DNA of 64,000 nucleotides from Bacteroidaceae bacterium (lineage in GTDB: Bacteria > Bacteroidota > Bacteroidia > Bacteroidales > Bacteroidaceae), in the NCBI GenBank assembly GCA_017466325.1, contig JAFTUK010000034.1:1-64000 (forward strand), given 5' to 3'. A program made the translations under genes and the position numbers. Every line of letters begins with the position of its first letter. The stretch's first letter is position 1. The notes under the pieces were generated by a model, which was given only the letters and a program-made list of their open reading frames with translations, was not told the DNA's origin and did not search any database. Of the stretch, positions 9,222 through 18,663 are shown piece after piece.

Positions 9222-10301
9222 CTACAGCCACCCGGCATCCTTGTACCATTTTATGGCGGCCTTCACTCCGCGTTCCAGGCTCCATTCCGGTTCAAAACCG
9301 AGGTCCTGGCGTGCAGGTTCCAGTTCGCAACGCCAGTTGCGCTGGGACAGGATGTTGTACTTATCCTCGTTCAGCACTATCAGTTTGCCGGTCATGCGGC
9401 TGATTTGTCCGCCCACCTTGCAAATGATGTTCAGAACCCACTTCGGCGCTTTCACACGCAGGACCCAAGGATTGCCCAGTTCCTGCTGGATGAGGTCTGA
9501 GAAGCGGCGTGAATTGTATATCTTGCCATCGCTCAGGAAGTACCCCCTGCCCAAGGCGGCAGGTGCTGTCATAGACTTGAATACGGCCTGCACTACGTCC
9601 ATCACATAGATGAAGGTCAGTTCCTGAGGCTGGTAGCCGACGGCAAAGTCGGTATGCCCGGCTATGCTCTTGGCCATGACGAAGTAGTCCTTCTCCCTGG
9701 GACCGTAGACACCGGTGGGGCGGAGTATGACAAAGGGAAACTTCATTGGGTCCAACCCTTTCAGGTAGCGCTCTGCACTGAGTTTGCTCATGCCGTATGC
9801 CGTGTTCGGTTCGGGCCTGTCTGTAAGTTTGATGGGCTTGTAAATGGATTCCTCCTCGGAAATTTCCGTTCCCTTGCCATAACCCTTGGGGACAGCCTTT
9901 ACCGGTGTCTCGTGAATGGCACCGAACACACTGAGCGAACTGACGAAAACAAAGCGCTCGGGCACCATATCAGTTTCCTGCAGAGCCTCTATGAGGTTGA
10001 TGGTACCCTGAGTGTTGGTGCGGTAGAAGTCTTCCATCTTCAGGCACTTTGTGGCTCCGGCGGCATGTACGACAAAGTCCCACTTGCCACCCATCTGCTC
10101 CCTGTATGCCGACAACTGGCTCTTGAATTCCTCCTTGTTGCCCAGGTTCAGTTGGGCGAACTTTATGCGCTTGTCGGTAAGATAACCCTTGGAACTGGTG
10201 CCACGCATGCCTGCCCACATCTCGTATCCCTTCTCCAGTCCTTCGCTCACGATATAACTGCCAATGAATCCACTGGCTCCTGTTACCAATACTTTTTTCA
10301 T
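9222..10301 (-). CDS. NAD-dependent epimerase/dehydratase family protein (extended SDR)
   Basis: This 359-residue extended short-chain dehydrogenase has the nucleotide-binding motif GASGFIG (residues 8-14) and the catalytic YGMSK (Tyr169, Lys173), with Ser in VSSLSVFG. The family acts on nucleotide sugars, flavonoids, steroids or other carbonyls; the substrate here is not evident and no sugar-pathway neighbours help. The frame opens at a TTG at 10325, but a -7 promoter box covers that codon, so the ATG at 10301 is chosen. It is divergent from rnr. Confidence 0.85.
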   Translation of the reverse strand: MKKVLVTGASGFIGSYIVSEGLEKGYEMWAGMRGTSSKGYLTDKRIKFAQLNLGNKEEFKSQLSAYREQMGGKWDFVVHAAGATKCLKMEDFYRTNTQGTINLIEALQETDMVPERFVFVSSLSVFGAIHETPVKAVPKGYGKGTEISEEESIYKPIKLTDRPEPNTAYGMSKLSAERYLKGLDPMKFPFVILRPTGVYGPREKDYFVMAKSIAGHTDFAVGYQPQELTFIYVMDVVQAVFKSMTAPAALGRGYFLSDGKIYNSRRFSDLIQQELGNPWVLRVKAPKWVLNIICKVGGQISRMTGKLIVLNEDKYNILSQRNWRCELEPARQDLGFEPEWSLERGVKAAIKWYKDAGWL

Positions 10302-10322
10302 GTCGACATTACAATTTGAGGG

Positions 10323-10330
10323 CAAAGATA
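10323..10330 (-). promoter_or_regulatory. -7 element for the SDR gene
   Basis: TATCTTTG on the minus strand, about 20 nt before the chosen ATG. No clear -33 box is visible. Confidence 0.6.
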
Positions 10331-10346
10331 ACTAAAATAAATCAAC

Positions 10347-10380
10347 TTTGTTTATATGATAGAAAAAAAGCGTATCTTTG
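10347..10380 (+). promoter_or_regulatory. rnr promoter
   Basis: TTTG (10347-10350) and TATCTTTG (10373-10380) with a 22-nt spacer, slightly longer than usual. The leader to the ATG at 10424 is about 37 nt. Confidence 0.7.
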
Positions 10381-10423
10381 CCTTAACAAACCATCGGGGC
10401 AACCCGAACAAAAAGACATCACC

Positions 10424-12664
10424 ATGGGAAACAAGAAAAGCGGAGGCAAGTACATCAGGAAAAGGGACCTGATGCAGTCACTCATAGAGTTGTTCCAGCA
10501 GAATGCAGGAGAGGTGTATGACCTGAAACGTCTGTTCAGAGACTTGAAACTGACCACCCACCCTGCCAAGATGCTTTGTGTGGATTGTCTGGAAGACATG
10601 CTTCTGGACGACTATATCAAGGAAACCGCCCGCTATTGCTATACGCTGAATGCACCGTCGCAGGTAATGGAGGGAGTCTTCCACCGCAAGTCCAACGGCA
10701 AGAACACGTTCCACCCCAATGATGGCGGAGAACCCATCCTGGTGGCCGAGCGCAACTCCATGCACGCCATGGACGGAGACCAGGTGAAGGCCTCCATGCT
10801 GGCACGCCGCCGCAACCATGTCCGCGAAGCACAGGTCATAGAGATAGTGAAGCGTTCGGAAAAGCAGTTCGTGGGCACGCTGAAGGTTAGCAAGGACTAT
10901 GCCTACCTGCTCACCGAGGACCGCACCCTGGCCAACGACATATTCATCCCCAAGCACTTCCTGAAGAAGGGCAAGAACGGTGACAAGGCCGTTGTCCGCG
11001 TGGTGGAGTGGCCGGAAGGCACCAAGAACCCCATCGGCAAGGTGGTGGACATTCTGGGACGCACTGGCGAGAACAATGCCGAGATGCATGCCATCCTGGC
11101 GGAGTTCGGCCTGCCATACACCTACCCCAAGAACGTGGAGGCCATAGCCGACCGCATTCCCAAGGAGATTCCCCAACAGGAAATCGACCGCCGCCGCGAC
11201 ATGCGCGACGTGCTCACCTTCACCATAGACCCGCACGATGCCAAGGACTTTGACGATGCCATCAGCATACAGGTGCTGAAGGACGGTGGGGACACGGGCA
11301 AGACGCTATACGAAGTGGGAGTGCACATAGCGGACGTGAGCCACTACGTCACCGAGGGTTCGGCCATAGACAAGGAGGCCCTGAAGCGTGGCACCAGTGT
11401 CTACCTGGTGGACCGCACCATACCCATGCTGCCGGAAAGCCTGTGCAACAACCTCTGCTCCCTGCGCCCCGACGAAGACAAACTTACCTTCAGCGTCGTA
11501 TTCAAGATGAACGAGAAGGCCGAGGTTAAGGACTATGAGATTCTGCACACGGTGACACGGAGCAACCGCCGTTTCAGTTACGGACAGGTCCAGCAGATTC
11601 TGGAGGAGGAGCACGAGGCAAGCGAACAGGACTACAATGCTCCCGGCGATGTACTTGTGCCCATAGAAGACCACGTCCCCTCCACAACCTTCGCCCCCGG
11701 CACCGAGGAGCGCAAACTGCTTCTTGTGCTTAACCGCATGGCCAAGGAACTGCGCCGACGCCGTTTCCAGAGCGGTGCCGTGGATTTCGACCGATGCGAG
11801 GTGCGCTTCAACATTGACGAGAAGGGCAAGCCCACCAGCGTCTACTTCAAGGTGGCCAAGGATGCCAACAAACTCATCGAGGAATTCATGCTCCTGGCCA
11901 ACCGTACCGTGGCGGAAAGCATAGGCAAAGTGCCCAAGAACCAGAAGGCAAAGGTGATACCCTACCGCATACACGACGTGCCCGACCCCACCAAACTGAT
12001 GCGTCTGGGCGACTTCGTAAGCAAGTTCGGCTACCGTCTGAAGACTCAGGGAACCAAGGGGGAAATTTCCAAGAATCTCAACAAGATGCTGGCCGACGTG
12101 CACGGCAAGGCGGAGCAGAACGTCATAGAGATGGTGACCCTGCGTGCCATGATGAAGGCCCGCTACAGCGTGCACAACATCGGTCACTATGGGTTGGCCT
12201 TCCAGCACTATACGCACTTCACCTCGCCCATACGCCGTTACCCCGACCTTATGCTTCACCGCCTCCTTACCAAGTATGCCACGGGCGGACGTAGCGTAAA
12301 CCCCATGAAGTACGAGGAACTGTGCGAGCAATGCTCCGATGCCGAACAGACGGCAGCACAGGCAGAGCGCGCCAGCATCAAGTACAAGCAGGTGGAGTAC
12401 ATGAAAGAGCACCTGGGCGAGACCTTCGAGGGCACCATCTCCGGCGTTACGGAGTTTGGCCTCTACGTGGAGGTGAACGAGAACAAGTGCGAGGGTTTCG
12501 TGCCTCTGCGCGATCTGGACGACGACTACTACGAGTTTGACGAAAAGAACTTCTGCCTGCGAGGACGCCGGCGTAACCGCTCCTATAACCTGGGCGACCA
12601 GGTGCATGTACAGGTGGCACGTGCCGACCTCTACAAGAAACAATTAGACTATAAACTGGTTTAA
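10424..12664 (+). CDS. rnr: Ribonuclease R (3'-5' exoribonuclease)
   Basis: A 746-residue RNase II/R family enzyme that degrades structured RNA. Domains in order: N-terminal winged-helix-like region, cold-shock OB folds (about 80-240), the RNB catalytic domain with DPHDAKDFDDA (Asp269, Asp272, Asp275, Asp277, Asp278 region binding metal), and a C-terminal S1 domain (FEGTISGVTEFGLYVEV). The open frame reaches back to 10316, but those codons overlap the promoter, so the ATG at 10424 with MGNKKSGGKYI is the likely start. A repeat follows the stop, then rpoN. Confidence 0.95.
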   Translation: MGNKKSGGKYIRKRDLMQSLIELFQQNAGEVYDLKRLFRDLKLTTHPAKMLCVDCLEDMLLDDYIKETARYCYTLNAPSQVMEGVFHRKSNGKNTFHPNDGGEPILVAERNSMHAMDGDQVKASMLARRRNHVREAQVIEIVKRSEKQFVGTLKVSKDYAYLLTEDRTLANDIFIPKHFLKKGKNGDKAVVRVVEWPEGTKNPIGKVVDILGRTGENNAEMHAILAEFGLPYTYPKNVEAIADRIPKEIPQQEIDRRRDMRDVLTFTIDPHDAKDFDDAISIQVLKDGGDTGKTLYEVGVHIADVSHYVTEGSAIDKEALKRGTSVYLVDRTIPMLPESLCNNLCSLRPDEDKLTFSVVFKMNEKAEVKDYEILHTVTRSNRRFSYGQVQQILEEEHEASEQDYNAPGDVLVPIEDHVPSTTFAPGTEERKLLLVLNRMAKELRRRRFQSGAVDFDRCEVRFNIDEKGKPTSVYFKVAKDANKLIEEFMLLANRTVAESIGKVPKNQKAKVIPYRIHDVPDPTKLMRLGDFVSKFGYRLKTQGTKGEISKNLNKMLADVHGKAEQNVIEMVTLRAMMKARYSVHNIGHYGLAFQHYTHFTSPIRRYPDLMLHRLLTKYATGGRSVNPMKYEELCEQCSDAEQTAAQAERASIKYKQVEYMKEHLGETFEGTISGVTEFGLYVEVNENKCEGFVPLRDLDDDYYEFDEKNFCLRGRRRNRSYNLGDQVHVQVARADLYKKQLDYKLV

Positions 12665-12779
12665 GACCGCAAAGCGGGATTAAATCGGAAAACCAATCCG
12701 TTCACCGCTAACCGCTAACCGCTCATCCTCTCACCGTTCACCGTTCACCTCCGTTTTCCGTTTTCACATTTCCGTTCAA
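12664..12779. repeat. Dispersed repeat remnant between rnr and rpoN
   Basis: The left part carries the hairpin word CCGC-AAA-GCGG (12667-12677) followed by GATTAAA and CGGAAAAC, as in the 9.0 and 63.4-kb repeats. The middle has direct copies of CCGCTAA and CCGTTCA. The right part ends in CCGTTTTCACATTTCCGTTC, shared with 5.6 and 19.8 kb, 2 nt before the rpoN ATG. Confidence 0.8.
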
Positions 12780-12780
12780 C

Positions 12781-14205
12781 ATGCCCCAGTCCCTAATCCA
12801 ACAACAGAAACTCACGCAGGAACAGATACAACTTCAGACCGCCATGCAGGTGCTGGCGTCCAAGTTGGTGGAACTCCCTCTGGAGGGATTGCGCGAGCGT
12901 GTAGCCACGGAACTGGCAGAGAACCCCTATCTGGAGGCAAGCAGCAGCGAGAGCGGAGACGGATATATCCAGACAGACGGCGGCACCGGCGAGGGGCAGG
13001 ATACAGAATACGATGCCAGGCAGGACTACTCCACCGAAGACGACATCCCCGACTATCTCCTGCGCCAATCCTCGGGAAACGAGGCAGAGGATGAGGGCAA
13101 CGGCATGGACAGCGCGGACACACAGTCCTTCTACGACCAACTGATGGAGCAGGCCGGAGGATGCGACCTCTCGGAGCACGACAGACAGATACTGGAATAC
13201 CTTATAGGCAACCTGGGAGACGATGGCCTGCTTGGCAAGCCTCTCTTCCAGATTGCCGACGAACTGAGCATCTACCACTATCTGGACACCACGCCGGAGG
13301 AGGTGGAACGAATCCTCCAAATCCTATGGCGCTTCGACCCTCCCGGAGTGGGGGCAAGGAACCTGCAGGAGTGCCTCATCATCCAGTGCAAGCGCAAAGG
13401 GTATCGCAGCGTTCCCGGGCATACACCCTTGTTGCTGAAGGTGCTGGAGCGCAACTGGGACGACATCAGCCACAACCGTTGGGACCTGATAAGGCAGAGG
13501 TACAAACTCTCCGACCAGCAGGTGCAGATGCTTCGCCATGAGATAAGGCGGCTGAACCCGCGTCCGGGCAGTTCCATGGGCGAGAAGGCAAGTTCTGCAG
13601 AGACACACATCACACCAGATGTCATTGTAGACGTTGACCAGGAGGGCAACATAGACCTTACCCTGAACGACGGCGACCTGCCCACCCTCTCCGTCAGCGA
13701 GGATGCCATGGAGATGATCGACGTGGACTTCGTGCGCGACTATGTGAACCGCGGCAAACTCTTTATCGGTGCCATCATGCAACGCCGCCACACCATCATG
13801 CGCACCATGCAGGCTATCATAAAGTTGCAGCGCAAATATCTGGTCACGGGCGACGAGACCCTGCTACGCCCCATGCGCTTGGAGGACATCGCCAAGATTA
13901 CGGAACAGGACCTCAGTACCGTATCGCGTGTGTGCAACAGCAAGTTCGTGGAGACACCATACGGCACCTTCCCTCTGCGGTGGTTCTTCACCACACAGGC
14001 CAAGGCCACTACGGAAGACGTTTCCATCAAGAAGATGCACCAGGCCCTGAAGGAAATCATAGAACAGGAGGACAAGAGACGCCCGCTCCAGGACGAAGAA
14101 CTTGCCGAAATGCTGCAACAGAAAGGATTCAACGTGGCACGGCGCACCGTGGCCAAGTACCGCGAACAACTGGGCATCCCCACAAGCAGAATGAGAAGAG
14201 AATGA
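12781..14205 (+). CDS. rpoN: RNA polymerase sigma-54 factor
   Basis: A 474-residue sigma-54. Region I is the Gln-rich N-terminus (LIQQQKLTQEQIQLQTAMQ), followed by an acidic region II (about 50-120), the core-binding domain, and the C-terminal RpoN box ARRTVAKYRE (453-462) that reads the -24 element. Length fits the family. The start directly follows a dispersed repeat. It overlaps the next gene by 4 nt (ATGA), so the two are translationally coupled. No enhancer-binding activator is in the window. Confidence 0.96.
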   Translation: MPQSLIQQQKLTQEQIQLQTAMQVLASKLVELPLEGLRERVATELAENPYLEASSSESGDGYIQTDGGTGEGQDTEYDARQDYSTEDDIPDYLLRQSSGNEAEDEGNGMDSADTQSFYDQLMEQAGGCDLSEHDRQILEYLIGNLGDDGLLGKPLFQIADELSIYHYLDTTPEEVERILQILWRFDPPGVGARNLQECLIIQCKRKGYRSVPGHTPLLLKVLERNWDDISHNRWDLIRQRYKLSDQQVQMLRHEIRRLNPRPGSSMGEKASSAETHITPDVIVDVDQEGNIDLTLNDGDLPTLSVSEDAMEMIDVDFVRDYVNRGKLFIGAIMQRRHTIMRTMQAIIKLQRKYLVTGDETLLRPMRLEDIAKITEQDLSTVSRVCNSKFVETPYGTFPLRWFFTTQAKATTEDVSIKKMHQALKEIIEQEDKRRPLQDEELAEMLQQKGFNVARRTVAKYREQLGIPTSRMRRE

Positions 14206-14813
14206 CACCGGCAAGACTCATAGCCCAGGCACTCTCCGTGGTGTTCCAACCTGCGTTCTACCCGCTGGTGGGCTTCATCATACTGTTCACCCTCACCTAC
14301 CTGAGCATGATGCCATGGGAGTTCAAGTTGTGGGTGCTGGTATCGGTGTATGTGTTCAGCATAGCCATACCTTATATAATGACCTTCTTCATCCGCAAGA
14401 CCAACGGATGGAGCAGACACGACCTGCACCAGCAGAACCGCCGCTATATCGTCTATTTTATAAATATCATCTCGTACCTCAGTTGCATGTACGTGTGCTA
14501 CAGGCTTTACCTGCCCTCCTTCATGGGAGCCATACTGGTGGTGAGCCTTCTTGTCCAGTGCGCATGCGTGATAACCAACATGTGGTACAGGGTGAGCATG
14601 CATTCGGCTGGCACCGGAGTCATCATTGGCGCCCTCCTGGCCTATAGCCACATCTTTGCGTTCAACCCCACATGGTGGCTCTGCATCTCCATCCTCCTCT
14701 CCGGAGCCGTAATGAGCAGCCGCATTTACCTGAAAGGCCACACCCTGGGGCAGGTCCTCTCCGGCACCGCCATCGGAATAGTGTGCGGAGTTGTAGGGAT
14801 AATGGTGTGGTAG
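14202..14813 (+). CDS. PAP2-like multi-pass membrane protein
   Basis: A 203-residue protein with about six hydrophobic segments. The C-terminal half resembles PAP2 phosphatases: SMHSAGTGVIIG in place of the PSGH motif and SSRIYLKGHTLGQVLSG in place of SRX5HX3D. The final acidic residue is Gln here and no clear KX6RP motif is visible, so lipid-phosphatase activity is uncertain. It begins inside the rpoN stop (ATGA overlap), which fixes the start. PAP2 proteins dephosphorylate lipid carriers or phosphatidic acid; here the fold is supported better than the reaction. Confidence 0.75.
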   Translation: MTPARLIAQALSVVFQPAFYPLVGFIILFTLTYLSMMPWEFKLWVLVSVYVFSIAIPYIMTFFIRKTNGWSRHDLHQQNRRYIVYFINIISYLSCMYVCYRLYLPSFMGAILVVSLLVQCACVITNMWYRVSMHSAGTGVIIGALLAYSHIFAFNPTWWLCISILLSGAVMSSRIYLKGHTLGQVLSGTAIGIVCGVVGIMVW

Positions 14814-14930
14814 AGGCTAATCTTCACACAAAAAGAGTAATAATAAAATAACTAACCCGATTTGTATATAAGGACTGCTTGGGACCAGCTTGACTTCCAA
14901 TAGCAAAAATCAAACCTTTTGTCACGGATA

Positions 14931-14961
14931 GTAGACTTTTATTATGACAACAAAAGTCTAC
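14931..14961. terminator. Inverted repeat downstream of rpoN operon and the LRR gene
   Basis: GTAGACTTTT (14931-14940) pairs perfectly with AAAAGTCTAC (14952-14961) around an 11-nt loop. The arms end in T and A runs, which suits bidirectional termination between the converging genes. Nothing else is evident in the 240-nt gap. Confidence 0.65.
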
Positions 14962-15053
14962 CATAGTATTGAGATTACAAATGCCGTGCATGCTGGGTTT
15001 CACTTCATTGCTAAGGAGAGAGCAATATTTCAGAACGCATAGGAGAGATTAGG

Positions 15054-17924
15054 TTAATACCAGTCACGAGGTATCTGTCTAAAATTACGAAGAGGATAGT
15101 TACTTCTAACTGGTTCGCCTTTTGTAACTGCAGGTTCCCATTTCGGCATAATATTTGCAATATGAAGTGCTTCTTCGGAAAATTCTTCGGAAAATTCAAA
15201 AGGGTAAACCATCACGCCCACGACAGAACCATCTTTGTCAATAGTAAATATTAAATCTAAAACACCCTGCTCCTGATATATTGCAGAATTCTTGATGTTC
15301 TGCTGCAACCACTTCAAACATTCTGCGTCACCGCCGGGGAAAGAAGCGTGGGTTGTTACATAGAACAAAATATCCGTTGACTGTGTTTCATAGCAAATTA
15401 AACCATCTACAATCTTTCTGCCAAGTTGCGAACATCCTAAAAACACATCCAGACCGACATATTTCAAAGAGTCAGGAACTTTCACCCTACGCAATGAAGA
15501 ACAATCTTCAAATACTCTATCTCCTATATGCCTTACCGAATTGGGAATATTTATTTCTATCAATGAAGAACAGCCATAAAATGTCCTTTCTCCGATAAAT
15601 TTAACGCTTGGGGGGATATTAATAGTTTTAAGACTCATACATGTTGAAAAAGTACCAACTAATCCTACTGTATTTTCTTGCAGTGTGTATGTATCAAGTG
15701 TATTGTTTGCTACATCAACAGCCCATCTATCTGCATACAATATATTATTTTTATTCGGAAGTTTTTTACACCCCTTAAATGCTGTACTGCTTATATCAGT
15801 AACACTCTCTGCAATGGAAATATTAGAAAGAGAGGTACAACCTTCAAATGCCCCGTCACCTATATATTTCAAACCTTTAGGCAAACATATTGACTTAAGA
15901 TTAGAACAGTTTGAAAAAGTTCCAGCCAAACCTAAAGTATTTTCACGAATAATATATGTTTTGCATTTATCGTCCGCAACGCCAACTGCCCAATTATCTG
16001 CATAATGAATTGTATTTTCGACAGGCAGAGCATTGCAACCACTAAATGCTGTAGCGTCTATTTTGGAGACACTCTCAGGAATATCTATGAACGAAAGAGA
16101 AGTACAACCCTCAAATGCACTTTTACCAATTTTTATAAGTCCATCAGGTAATACTATGGATTTCAGTAATGAGTTGTTTAAAAAAGCTCCAGAACCAATA
16201 GCTTTGACATAGTTTGGTATAACTGATGTACTGCAACCAAGTACTAAGGTACTATCAATTGCCGAAATGAGGCAATTCCCCTCGGAAAAATATGACTTGT
16301 TTTCACTGTCAATATTTATTTGAGACAAATTGCTACAACCATTAAAAGCATTATATGCAATATCAACGAGAGATTTCGGAAAAGTTACTGAACTTAAAAG
16401 AGTGAAGTTTTTAAACGCATTACAGTCAATATGTGTTATTCCTTGTGCGATTTCTACCGATGTTACCTTATCATGATATATCTTCCATGGTTGTACTGCT
16501 GTCAATTTATGTATATTTATTCCAGCAATAGTCAATTTGCCCGTGCTTTCGTCAAATGCCCACTTGAATACTCCTTGATTATTTTTATATTCGAGAAAGG
16601 ATGAAAATATCTTATTTGATATTGTATAGTAATATGGATTAGATTCCGATATTTGCAAATCATGAAGTTCTGTACAATCATCAAAAGAATTCGTAGATAG
16701 GCTTGCTACGGAAGCAGGAATTAAAACAGACGTTAGCGAACTACATGTTTGAAAAGCATATTCTTCAATAACCTTAACACCTTCTTCAAATGTCAGACTT
16801 TTCAAACCTGTACACGTTTGAAAAGCCCCCTTATTTATCAACTCGGTGGATGCTGGAATTGTCACCGATTCGATAGATGAACACTTGGCAAAAGCCCCCA
16901 AACCAATAATTGTTACAGTTGAGGGAATGTTTATGTTCTTCAATGATACGCACTTGGCAAAAGCCTGCTTGCCGATGTTTACAAGGCCTTCCTTTGGTAT
17001 GTCTACGGTAGTCAATGCCACACAATTGAAAAAGGCACCAGTAGATATCTTTCTTACTGTAGATGGTATGGAAACTGTCTTAAGCGCAGTACATTTGGCA
17101 AAGACCTGGTCTGCTATAGTCACTACTCCATCAGGGATTTTTATATCCATTAATGATACGCACTCAGCAAAGGCACCGGTAGATATCTTTTTTACTGTAG
17201 ATGGTATGGAAACAGTCTTAAGCGCAGTACATTTGGCAAAGGCCTGGTCTGCTATATTCGCTACTCCATCAGGAATTTTTATATCCATTAATGATACGCA
17301 CTCGGCAAAGGCCTGTTTGCCTATATGTACAAGACCTTCCTTTGGTATGTTTACGGTAGCCAATGACACACAATTGGCAAAGGCACAGGTAGATATCTTT
17401 TTTGCTGTAGATGGTATGGAAACTGTCTTAAGCGCAGTACATTTGGCAAAGGCATGGTCTGCTATAGTCACTACTCCTTCAGGAATAGTCAGTGTCTGCA
17501 ATGATGGATTTTCATAAAAGGACTTTGTGCCGATAATCCTTGTTGAAGATGGAATGGTGAAGTTCTTGGCGGCAAAAATAAGCGTACTATCGCTCTTTGT
17601 CAGCAGACAGTTATCCTCTACAAAAAAGTTTCCTCCATCCTCTGTCCGTATAGTTTCTATAGAAAGGCAACCCTTTAAGGCGTAATATGGCATATCCTCT
17701 ACATCCTTTGCCAAAGCCACTGTCTTAACATCATTCTTGTAAAAGTCCCATGGAGTTCCATTGGAATAGTCATACATGGGACCAGAACCGGAAAAAGCAA
17801 GAATGCCTTTATCGGGATCAAATGACCATGTCATTCCAGCACCACAATCACCTTTAATAACCTTTGCGTTTAGTAAACAAACGAATGCTACTAAATAAAG
17901 CAGTAAAATTGAAAGTCTTTTCAT
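15054..17924 (-). CDS. BspA-type leucine-rich-repeat protein with C-terminal TonB-like domain
   Basis: A 956-residue exported protein. A signal peptide covers about residues 1-20 (ending CLLNA). A short WSFDPDKGILAFSGSG module follows, then many 23-residue LRR_5 (BspA/Treponema pallidum type) repeats with the pattern IPSTVKKISTGAFAECVSL. About residues 858-956 match the TonB C-terminal domain (FPGGDAECLKWLQQNI, FTIDKDGSV, EALHIANIMPKWEPA, KGEPVRSNYPL). There is no N-terminal membrane anchor beyond the signal peptide and no Pro-rich linker, so it is not a classical TonB. The gene is visibly richer in A and T than its neighbours, and three repeat blocks at 17043, 17181 and 17391 are nearly identical DNA. 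BspA-like proteins bind host components; here that is family knowledge only. Confidence 0.88.
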   Translation of the reverse strand: MKRLSILLLYLVAFVCLLNAKVIKGDCGAGMTWSFDPDKGILAFSGSGPMYDYSNGTPWDFYKNDVKTVALAKDVEDMPYYALKGCLSIETIRTEDGGNFFVEDNCLLTKSDSTLIFAAKNFTIPSSTRIIGTKSFYENPSLQTLTIPEGVVTIADHAFAKCTALKTVSIPSTAKKISTCAFANCVSLATVNIPKEGLVHIGKQAFAECVSLMDIKIPDGVANIADQAFAKCTALKTVSIPSTVKKISTGAFAECVSLMDIKIPDGVVTIADQVFAKCTALKTVSIPSTVRKISTGAFFNCVALTTVDIPKEGLVNIGKQAFAKCVSLKNINIPSTVTIIGLGAFAKCSSIESVTIPASTELINKGAFQTCTGLKSLTFEEGVKVIEEYAFQTCSSLTSVLIPASVASLSTNSFDDCTELHDLQISESNPYYYTISNKIFSSFLEYKNNQGVFKWAFDESTGKLTIAGINIHKLTAVQPWKIYHDKVTSVEIAQGITHIDCNAFKNFTLLSSVTFPKSLVDIAYNAFNGCSNLSQINIDSENKSYFSEGNCLISAIDSTLVLGCSTSVIPNYVKAIGSGAFLNNSLLKSIVLPDGLIKIGKSAFEGCTSLSFIDIPESVSKIDATAFSGCNALPVENTIHYADNWAVGVADDKCKTYIIRENTLGLAGTFSNCSNLKSICLPKGLKYIGDGAFEGCTSLSNISIAESVTDISSTAFKGCKKLPNKNNILYADRWAVDVANNTLDTYTLQENTVGLVGTFSTCMSLKTINIPPSVKFIGERTFYGCSSLIEINIPNSVRHIGDRVFEDCSSLRRVKVPDSLKYVGLDVFLGCSQLGRKIVDGLICYETQSTDILFYVTTHASFPGGDAECLKWLQQNIKNSAIYQEQGVLDLIFTIDKDGSVVGVMVYPFEFSEEFSEEALHIANIMPKWEPAVTKGEPVRSNYPLRNFRQIPRDWY
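17043..17488 (-). repeat. Near-identical internal repeats in the LRR gene
   Basis: Blocks beginning AGATATCTTT at 17043, 17181 and 17391 (plus-strand positions) are almost identical over about 100-140 nt. Offsets of 138 and 210 nt equal two and about three LRR units, pointing to recent in-frame duplication. Confidence 0.85.
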
Positions 17925-18276
17925 GATTATAGTTTTTTATTATTGAATCTGTTGATGGGGCAAAATTTAATGGTGTCGATTCTGTGTTCAACGTTAATAG
18001 GATTTCATAAATAGATACAAGAAAAGCGTAAGGAATTGTCATGCTTATCAAATAGTTGGTATCGCCAAACACCATCGTAAGAATAAACAGAAACAAATAC
18101 CCCACGCCGTTGTATACACTTTGCAAAGCACAGCGGGGGCTGTACGCGCACAATCATATACATACAGAATGGACGTATCTCTGTCTCTATCCTCTTACTG
18201 AGTTTTGGCGATTTCACTATTTAGGATAAAGCAAGAAACGCATTCTTGACCCGAGGATTTCTCCCCTCGGATGTTG
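17925..18276 (-). promoter_or_regulatory. Long 5' leader of the LRR gene, leader A
   Basis: No gene is convincing here; two short open frames (17854-18153 and 18005-18217) look accidental. A promoter at 18277-18306 implies a leader of about 345 nt. Near its 5' end a hairpin CCGAGG/CCTCGG lies at 18251-18270. GGCGTGGGG occurs at 18108-18100, 176 nt before the ATG, followed by segments alignable to the leader of the Fib_succ_major gene (30095-30494). Confidence 0.5.
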
Positions 18277-18306
18277 CAAAAATACGAATAATATTTGAAC
18301 TGGCAA
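18277..18306 (-). promoter_or_regulatory. Promoter upstream of leader A
   Basis: On the minus strand, TTG (18306-18304) and TATTTTTG (18284-18277) with a 19-nt spacer. It would start transcription near 18270. Confidence 0.6.
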
Positions 18307-18485
18307 GAAAATGTTACAAATATATTTTAGACAATAGAGGGGGGCACAGGGGCAAATCCATGAAGAACTATTTTGGGTGTGATGTGATATTCCAACAAAC
18401 GAAATACTACACTAGAAAATCCATCACAGTTCTGCAATACATTTTTAAGGTCTACCGGATCGACGTCTCCGGACCTCCCATTCCC

Positions 18486-18566
18486 GTCCTCGGTGGCGGT
18501 AAAATGAATCGCCATAGGCGATAAAGTTCACCGCCAGTGGCGGTTCATTTTACCGCCACCGACGAC
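18486..18566. repeat. 81-nt palindromic element, copy 1
   Basis: Outer arms beginning CCTCGGTGGCGGTAAAA pair with TTTTACCGCCACCGA near the right end, and inner GCC/GGC words pair again. A second copy of the same length lies at 47319-47399, with scattered differences. Confidence 0.85.
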
Positions 18567-18663
18567 TCGGCGAGGAGACCTATAGGACAGAAGCAGGGAA
18601 TCACGATATCCATGCATTATCACTATGGCGATTTTCAAAAATAAGTCTCCAATCACCTGTGAT

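Noticed and set aside
9118..9609. Plus-strand open frame over the ddh-SDR gap
   Set aside because: It is made of repeat sequence and the antisense of the SDR gene.
13932..14201. Extended start for the PAP2-like protein inside rpoN
   Set aside because: The extra 90 residues are an out-of-frame reading of rpoN; the ATGA overlap at 14202 gives the natural start.
17854..18217. Two short minus-strand frames upstream of the LRR gene
   Set aside because: One overlaps the LRR start, neither has a recognisable domain, and the region aligns with the leader of another gene, so a leader fits better.
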